DNA of 64,000 bases from CAIWHR01 sp963786625 (GTDB lineage: Bacteria > Pseudomonadota > Gammaproteobacteria > Burkholderiales > Casimicrobiaceae). The stretch lies in the NCBI GenBank assembly GCA_963786625.1, contig CAWAZS010000008.1, positions 1 to 64,000 of the forward strand, read 5' to 3'. The notes beneath the pieces are model-generated. The model had not been told where the DNA came from, did no database searches, and worked only from the letters and a program-made list of their open reading frames with translations. This document shows, piece by piece, positions 60,389 through 64,000 of the stretch (its first letter is position 1; the number at the start of each line of letters is the position of its first letter). The position numbers were made by a program, and so were the translations under genes.

Positions 60389-61012
60389 CTATCGCATCGC
60401 CTTGCCGGCCATCCGCAGGATGTCGTCCAGCGGATTGCCGTCGCCGTTCAGGTCGAGCATCGAGGCGAGACCCGGCGTTGCGGCGTTCGGCGTCGCGCTT
60501 TCGGCGCCGGCGGCCCGGCCGCCCAGCATTCCACCCAACAGGCCACCCAGCATGCCGCCGAGCCCGCCGCCCGCCGCCGAGGGCTGTTCCGCGGTGCCGA
60601 CGTCTTGCTGTTTCGCCATGAACCCCGCAACCAGCATCGCCAGCATCGGCAGCATCTTCTTGAGCAACATCGGGTCGAGCCCCGACTGCGAAGCGGCGTT
60701 CTGCGCGACGGCACGGCTCACGTCCTTCGAACCGAAAATCTCTCCGAGCACGTCGTTGCCGCGGCTCACGTCCGTCGGCTGCGGCGCCAGCACGTTGTCG
60801 AGCAGGCTGCCGCCACCGAGCTGCCCGAGCAGCCCGCCGAGCCCCTCGAGTCCGGCGGGTTGCGCCTGCGTCTGCTTCTTGAATCCGCCGAGGATCGCCG
60901 GGACGAGCGCTTCGGCGCCGCTCGCCGCCTGGTCCTCGCTGATGCCGAGTTCCTGCGCGATCGAGTGGAGGCCGCCCGTCTGTGTCAGGATGTCCGTGAT
61001 CTGCATGTGCAT
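60389..61012 (-). CDS. DUF937 domain protein with EF-hand-like loop
   Basis: The 207-residue product begins MHMQITDILTQTGGLHSIAQ and has IAQELGISEDQAASGAEALV, typical DUF937. It has a long stretch of glycine-rich GGGLGGMLGGLLGGMLGGRA sequence and ends DLNGDGNPLDDILRMAGKAM. That end matches a calcium-binding loop (D-x-N-x-D-G-N). AAGGGAGC precedes the ATG at 61012. A TATAAT at 61148-61153 on the minus strand is a good -10, though no -35 is clear. Function unknown. Confidence 0.85.
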   Translation of the reverse strand: MHMQITDILTQTGGLHSIAQELGISEDQAASGAEALVPAILGGFKKQTQAQPAGLEGLGGLLGQLGGGSLLDNVLAPQPTDVSRGNDVLGEIFGSKDVSRAVAQNAASQSGLDPMLLKKMLPMLAMLVAGFMAKQQDVGTAEQPSAAGGGLGGMLGGLLGGMLGGRAAGAESATPNAATPGLASMLDLNGDGNPLDDILRMAGKAMR

Positions 61013-61147
61013 GCTCCCTTCGTTTGTTGGCTGTGCCGCTCGATTCAGGAGATTCCGGGGGACATTGCGGCCGCGCCTTCGCTGATTGGCGGGACGGCGC
61101 GACCCGGCAGGATTGGAGGTGCGCACCGCCTCCGCTCGTCACGATTC

Positions 61148-61153
61148 ATTATA
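61148..61153 (-). promoter_or_regulatory. candidate -10 element for the DUF937 gene
   Basis: On the minus strand GAGTATAATGAATC carries a perfect TATAAT, in the 200-base gap between the divergent DUF937 and cyclase genes. No good TTGACA lies at 17-18 bases, so this is suggestive only. Confidence 0.35.
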
Positions 61154-61212
61154 CTCACGTGCTTGTCGCTTGATTGCCAGGCGCGCTGACGGCGGCCGCG
61201 CCCGCCTTCCAA

Positions 61213-62433
61213 ATGCCCGTCGATTCACTGAACCGCATCGAAAGCTGGCTCGTCGAGGCCGGTCTCGCCGGCGCATCGGAGACGGAGTCGCTGCACGGCT
61301 TCTGCGACCGCTGCCGCGAGGCGGGCATCGCGCTCTCACGCTCCACGGTTGTCGTCGATACGCTGCATCCGATTCACGAGGGCCGTGTGTTTCGCTGGCG
61401 CGCCGACAGCGTCGAGCAGCCGCCGGTCGTCGAATACGGGCCTTCGAACGTCGGCGCCACCGCGGCCTCCTGGCAGCGCAGCCCCTTCTACCATCTGGTG
61501 ACGACCGGAGCCAGCGAGCTGCGCCGCCGGATCGGCGCCGGCGACCCGGAGGACTTCGCGATCCTTGGCGAGATGAGAGCGGAGGGGTACACGGACTACG
61601 TCGCTTTCGTCCATCGCTTCGGCGCGACGAGCGTCATCGGCGAGATGGACTGTGTCCACTCGTCGTGGGCGACGTCGAGCCCCGGCGGTTTTGGCGAGGC
61701 GGATCTGGTTGCGCTGCGCCGGCTCGTTCCGTTGCTTGCGCTCGCGATCAAATGCGTGTCGCTGGCGCGCATCGCGCGGACGCTCGTCGAGGTCTATCTC
61801 GGTCACGATGCGGGCGAGCGCGTGCTGAGCGGCCGCATCTCGCGCGGTGTCGCCGAGCGCATCAACGCGGTGATCTGGTTCTCGGATTTGCGCGGTTACA
61901 CGAAGATCACCGACACGGCGCCCCCCGACGAGATCATTCCGCTGCTCAACGATTACGCCGCGGCCGTGATCGCCGCCGTTCGCGACGCCGGCGGCGAAGT
62001 GCTGAAGCTGATCGGCGACGGCGTGCTGGCGATCTTTCAGGCCGACGACGCCGCGCAGGCGTGCGGCTGCGCGCTGCGCGCCGAGGCGAGCCTGAGGTCC
62101 GCAATCAAGGCGGTGAACGAGCGCCGCGCCGCGGGCGGCCAGCCGGTGACGTCCGTCTACCTCGGGCTGCACATCGGCGAGGTGTTCTACGGCAACATCG
62201 GCAGCGAGGATCGCCTGGACTTCACGGTCGTCGGCCCGGCGGTCAACGAAGCGAGTCGCATTGCCGCGATGTGCCGCTCGGTGGACCGCGGCGTCGTCCT
62301 GTCGTCCGAATTCGCCGCGGCGACGCCCGAGCCGGAGCGCTCGAAGCTCGTTTCCGTGGGCCGCTACGCCTTGCGCGGCGTCGGCCGTGCCGAGGAGTTG
62401 TTCACGCTGGATCCGGGACTTCTGGCCGAGTAG
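61213..62433 (+). CDS. adenylate/guanylate cyclase domain protein
   Basis: A 406-residue soluble protein with an uncharacterised sensor half (residues about 1-215) followed by a class III cyclase domain (about 220-395). Key residues are the aspartates in VIWFSDLRGYTKITD and KLIGDGVLAIF, and the transition-state residues in VVGPAVNEASRIAAM. The substrate (ATP or GTP) cannot be fixed by eye. ATG at 61213. No membrane helix. With the cyclase at 16155 and the cNMP-binding protein at 1270 it suggests active cyclic nucleotide signalling in the organism. Confidence 0.88.
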   Translation: MPVDSLNRIESWLVEAGLAGASETESLHGFCDRCREAGIALSRSTVVVDTLHPIHEGRVFRWRADSVEQPPVVEYGPSNVGATAASWQRSPFYHLVTTGASELRRRIGAGDPEDFAILGEMRAEGYTDYVAFVHRFGATSVIGEMDCVHSSWATSSPGGFGEADLVALRRLVPLLALAIKCVSLARIARTLVEVYLGHDAGERVLSGRISRGVAERINAVIWFSDLRGYTKITDTAPPDEIIPLLNDYAAAVIAAVRDAGGEVLKLIGDGVLAIFQADDAAQACGCALRAEASLRSAIKAVNERRAAGGQPVTSVYLGLHIGEVFYGNIGSEDRLDFTVVGPAVNEASRIAAMCRSVDRGVVLSSEFAAATPEPERSKLVSVGRYALRGVGRAEELFTLDPGLLAE

Positions 62434-62705
62434 GGAAACCGCGTCCCTGGGCATTTCGCACGCCGCAGGGCACGAATTGCGCTGGCGCATTCGCGCGTGC
62501 GCTGACTCCTGGAACGTCAGTGGCCGCGCCGGTCGGTCTCTGCCTTCCGTCGACGCCCACGGCGCGCGGACCCGTTCGTCCGCGATCGGCAGTAACATGA
62601 TGCCGCCGCTCGCGGTACGTATGCGCATCCGGCTCGGGCCCGACGAACCGACAGCGCCTGTCCGGGCCGGCAGGTCCCGCGATGTGCGGCCAACCGGAGA
62701 TCGAC

Positions 62706-64000
62706 ATGAGCGCGCCCCAACATGAAGTGACCGGTCCGGACCTGACGCTGGGTGTGGCCACCGACACCCTTGCCGACGGAAAGATGCTGGCAGGACACGT
62801 CGGTGAGGACGCGGTCCTGCTCGCGCGACGCGGCAACGAGTTCTTCGCGATCGGCGCCACCTGTACCCATTACAACGGTCCGCTCGCGGAGGGGCTGATC
62901 GTCGACGACACCGTGCGCTGCCCGTGGCACCACGCCTGTTTCAGCTTGCGGACGGGAGAGGCGGTGCGGGCACCGGCGCTCGGCCCCGTTGCGCGCTGGG
63001 TGACCGAGGTGCGCGGCGACAGGGTTTTCGTGCGGGAGAAGGCGGCGCCGACGCCACGCATCCGTGTCGCGCCCGCGCCCGGATGGCCGCAGAGGATCGT
63101 GGTCATCGGCGGCGGTGCGGCCGGCTTCGCTGCCGCGGAAATGCTGCGTCGGCAGCGCTTCCAGGGCAGCATCGTGATGTTGAGCGACGACGACGCGCCG
63201 CCGGTGGACCGGCCGAACCTGTCCAAGGACTACCTGGCCGGCAGCGCCCCGGAGGAGTGGGTTCCGTTGCGCGGAGACGACTTCTACACCGAACAGGGCA
63301 TCGATCTGCGGCTGAAGACGACCGTCGCCAGCATCGACGCGCATGCGCACGAGGTCGTTCTCGGCGATGGCAGCAAGATCGCCTACGACCGGCTGTTGCT
63401 TGCGACCGGCGCCGAGCCGGTGCGGCTGCCGCTGGCTGGCATGGAACTGCCGCACGTGCACACACTGCGGACGCTCGGTGATTGCCGCGCCATCATCGCG
63501 CGCGCGGCAACGGCGCGGCGCGCCGTCGTGATGGGGGCGAGTTTCATCGGCCTCGAGGTCGCCGCCTCGCTGCGCGCGCGCAATATCGAGGTGCACGTCG
63601 TGGCGCCGGAGCAGCGGCCGATGGAGCGGGTGCTGGGCCCGCAGATGGGGGACTTCGTGCGCGGCCTGCACGAAGAGCACGGAGTGATCTTTCACCTGGA
63701 GGACGCGGCGACGGCGATCGACGCGCGCCAGGTCACTCTGAAGAGCGGCGGCACGATCGATGCGGACCTGGTCGTCGCCGGGGTCGGCGTGCGGCCACGG
63801 CTGACGCTGGCCGAGACGGCCGGCCTTGCGATCGACCGCGGCGTGACGGTCGACGAATATCTGGAGTCCAGCACACCCGGAATCTTCGCAGCGGGCGACA
63901 TCGCCCGGTGGCCCGACAGGCACAGCGGTGCGGCGATCCGCGTCGAGCACTGGGTCGTTGCACAGCGCCAGGGCCAGACGGCCGCGCTGAACATGCTCGG
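62706..64000 (+). CDS. Rieske-type ferredoxin reductase (AIFM3-like), 3' end cut by window edge
   Basis: An N-terminal Rieske [2Fe-2S] domain has Cys53-x-His55 (CTHYNGPL) and Cys72-x-x-His75 (CPWHHACF). The C-terminal FAD/NAD(P) reductase has RIVVIGGGAAGFAAAEML (about 131-148), VDRPNLSKDYLAG, a second nucleotide fold AVVMGASFIGLEVAASLRAR, and FAAGDIARWP. This domain order matches apoptosis-inducing-factor 3-like reductases, which pass electrons from NAD(P)H to a ferredoxin or oxygenase. The frame is open to the window end. ATG at 62706; partner unknown. Confidence 0.9.
   Translation, partial: MSAPQHEVTGPDLTLGVATDTLADGKMLAGHVGEDAVLLARRGNEFFAIGATCTHYNGPLAEGLIVDDTVRCPWHHACFSLRTGEAVRAPALGPVARWVTEVRGDRVFVREKAAPTPRIRVAPAPGWPQRIVVIGGGAAGFAAAEMLRRQRFQGSIVMLSDDDAPPVDRPNLSKDYLAGSAPEEWVPLRGDDFYTEQGIDLRLKTTVASIDAHAHEVVLGDGSKIAYDRLLLATGAEPVRLPLAGMELPHVHTLRTLGDCRAIIARAATARRAVVMGASFIGLEVAASLRARNIEVHVVAPEQRPMERVLGPQMGDFVRGLHEEHGVIFHLEDAATAIDARQVTLKSGGTIDADLVVAGVGVRPRLTLAETAGLAIDRGVTVDEYLESSTPGIFAAGDIARWPDRHSGAAIRVEHWVVAQRQGQTAALNML

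Noticed and set aside
1..64000. tRNA, rRNA, prophage or insertion sequence
   Set aside because: None of their conserved sequences or genes (cloverleaf ends, transposase or integrase motifs) was recognised on either strand by eye; a covariance-model scan would be needed to exclude small RNAs.

Overview
The window is GC-rich, densely coded chromosomal DNA from a proteobacterium, most likely a betaproteobacterium of the Burkholderiales type. This rests on the gene content: a fused isobutyryl-CoA mutase, heterotetrameric sarcosine oxidase, a pqiAABC operon with two single-unit PqiA proteins, DUF937, DUF808 and SYLF proteins, and an intergenic repeat (CCCCCTCGGGGGG core) of a type I associate with Burkholderiales. 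No rRNA, tRNA, CRISPR array, phage or insertion sequence was recognised.

Layout. 1-9.8 kb, minus strand: a long gene train reading outer-membrane factor, membrane-fusion protein, RND pump, a hypothetical protein, a DUF900 alpha/beta-hydrolase lipoprotein, a cyclic-nucleotide-binding protein and an AI-2E/PerM family permease that runs off the left edge. 10-15.7 kb, minus: three small hypotheticals, an HtrA-like protease, and a winged-helix/AAA regulator. 16.1-24.8 kb, plus: a class III nucleotide cyclase/AAA/TPR protein, a CYTH-like protein, pqiA-pqiA-pqiB-pqiC, and a DUF4287/DUF5655 protein. 24.9-36.8 kb is a divergent demethylation locus: soxB-soxD-soxA-soxG leftward, and rightward a polar amino-acid ABC importer (binding protein, two permeases, ATPase), a prolyl-tRNA editing protein and a dimethylglycine/sarcosine dehydrogenase-like flavoprotein. 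It looks like an uptake and stepwise N-demethylation unit for dimethylglycine and sarcosine, giving glycine and one-carbon units. 36.8-46.4 kb: an EamA exporter and an M16 peptidase leftward, then icmF and a membrane Ser/Thr kinase rightward; icmF has a 20-bp perfect palindrome upstream that resembles a LiuR-type operator. 46.6-57.4 kb: two paralogous family 5 solute-binding proteins without permeases, DUF808, an rpiA 5' remnant, a glutathione S-transferase, a TonB-like protein with a 93-bp tandem repeat, an ankyrin protein, a degenerate trypsin-like protein, a SYLF lipoprotein-like protein and Ohr. 57.7-64 kb: an arylsulfatase, a DUF937 protein, a second nucleotide cyclase, and a Rieske-ferredoxin reductase cut by the right edge.

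A caution governs the whole annotation: at least a dozen conserved genes (RND pump, MFP, OMF, HtrA, AAA regulator, soxA, soxB, DMG dehydrogenase, M16 peptidase, icmF, sulfatase, GST, hydrolase, cNMP protein) carry one or more single-base indels, often compensated nearby, with protein similarity continuing in another frame. Those genes are given here as full spans. The pattern fits uncorrected consensus errors better than real gene decay, and any claim about fusions or truncations has to be read with that in mind.
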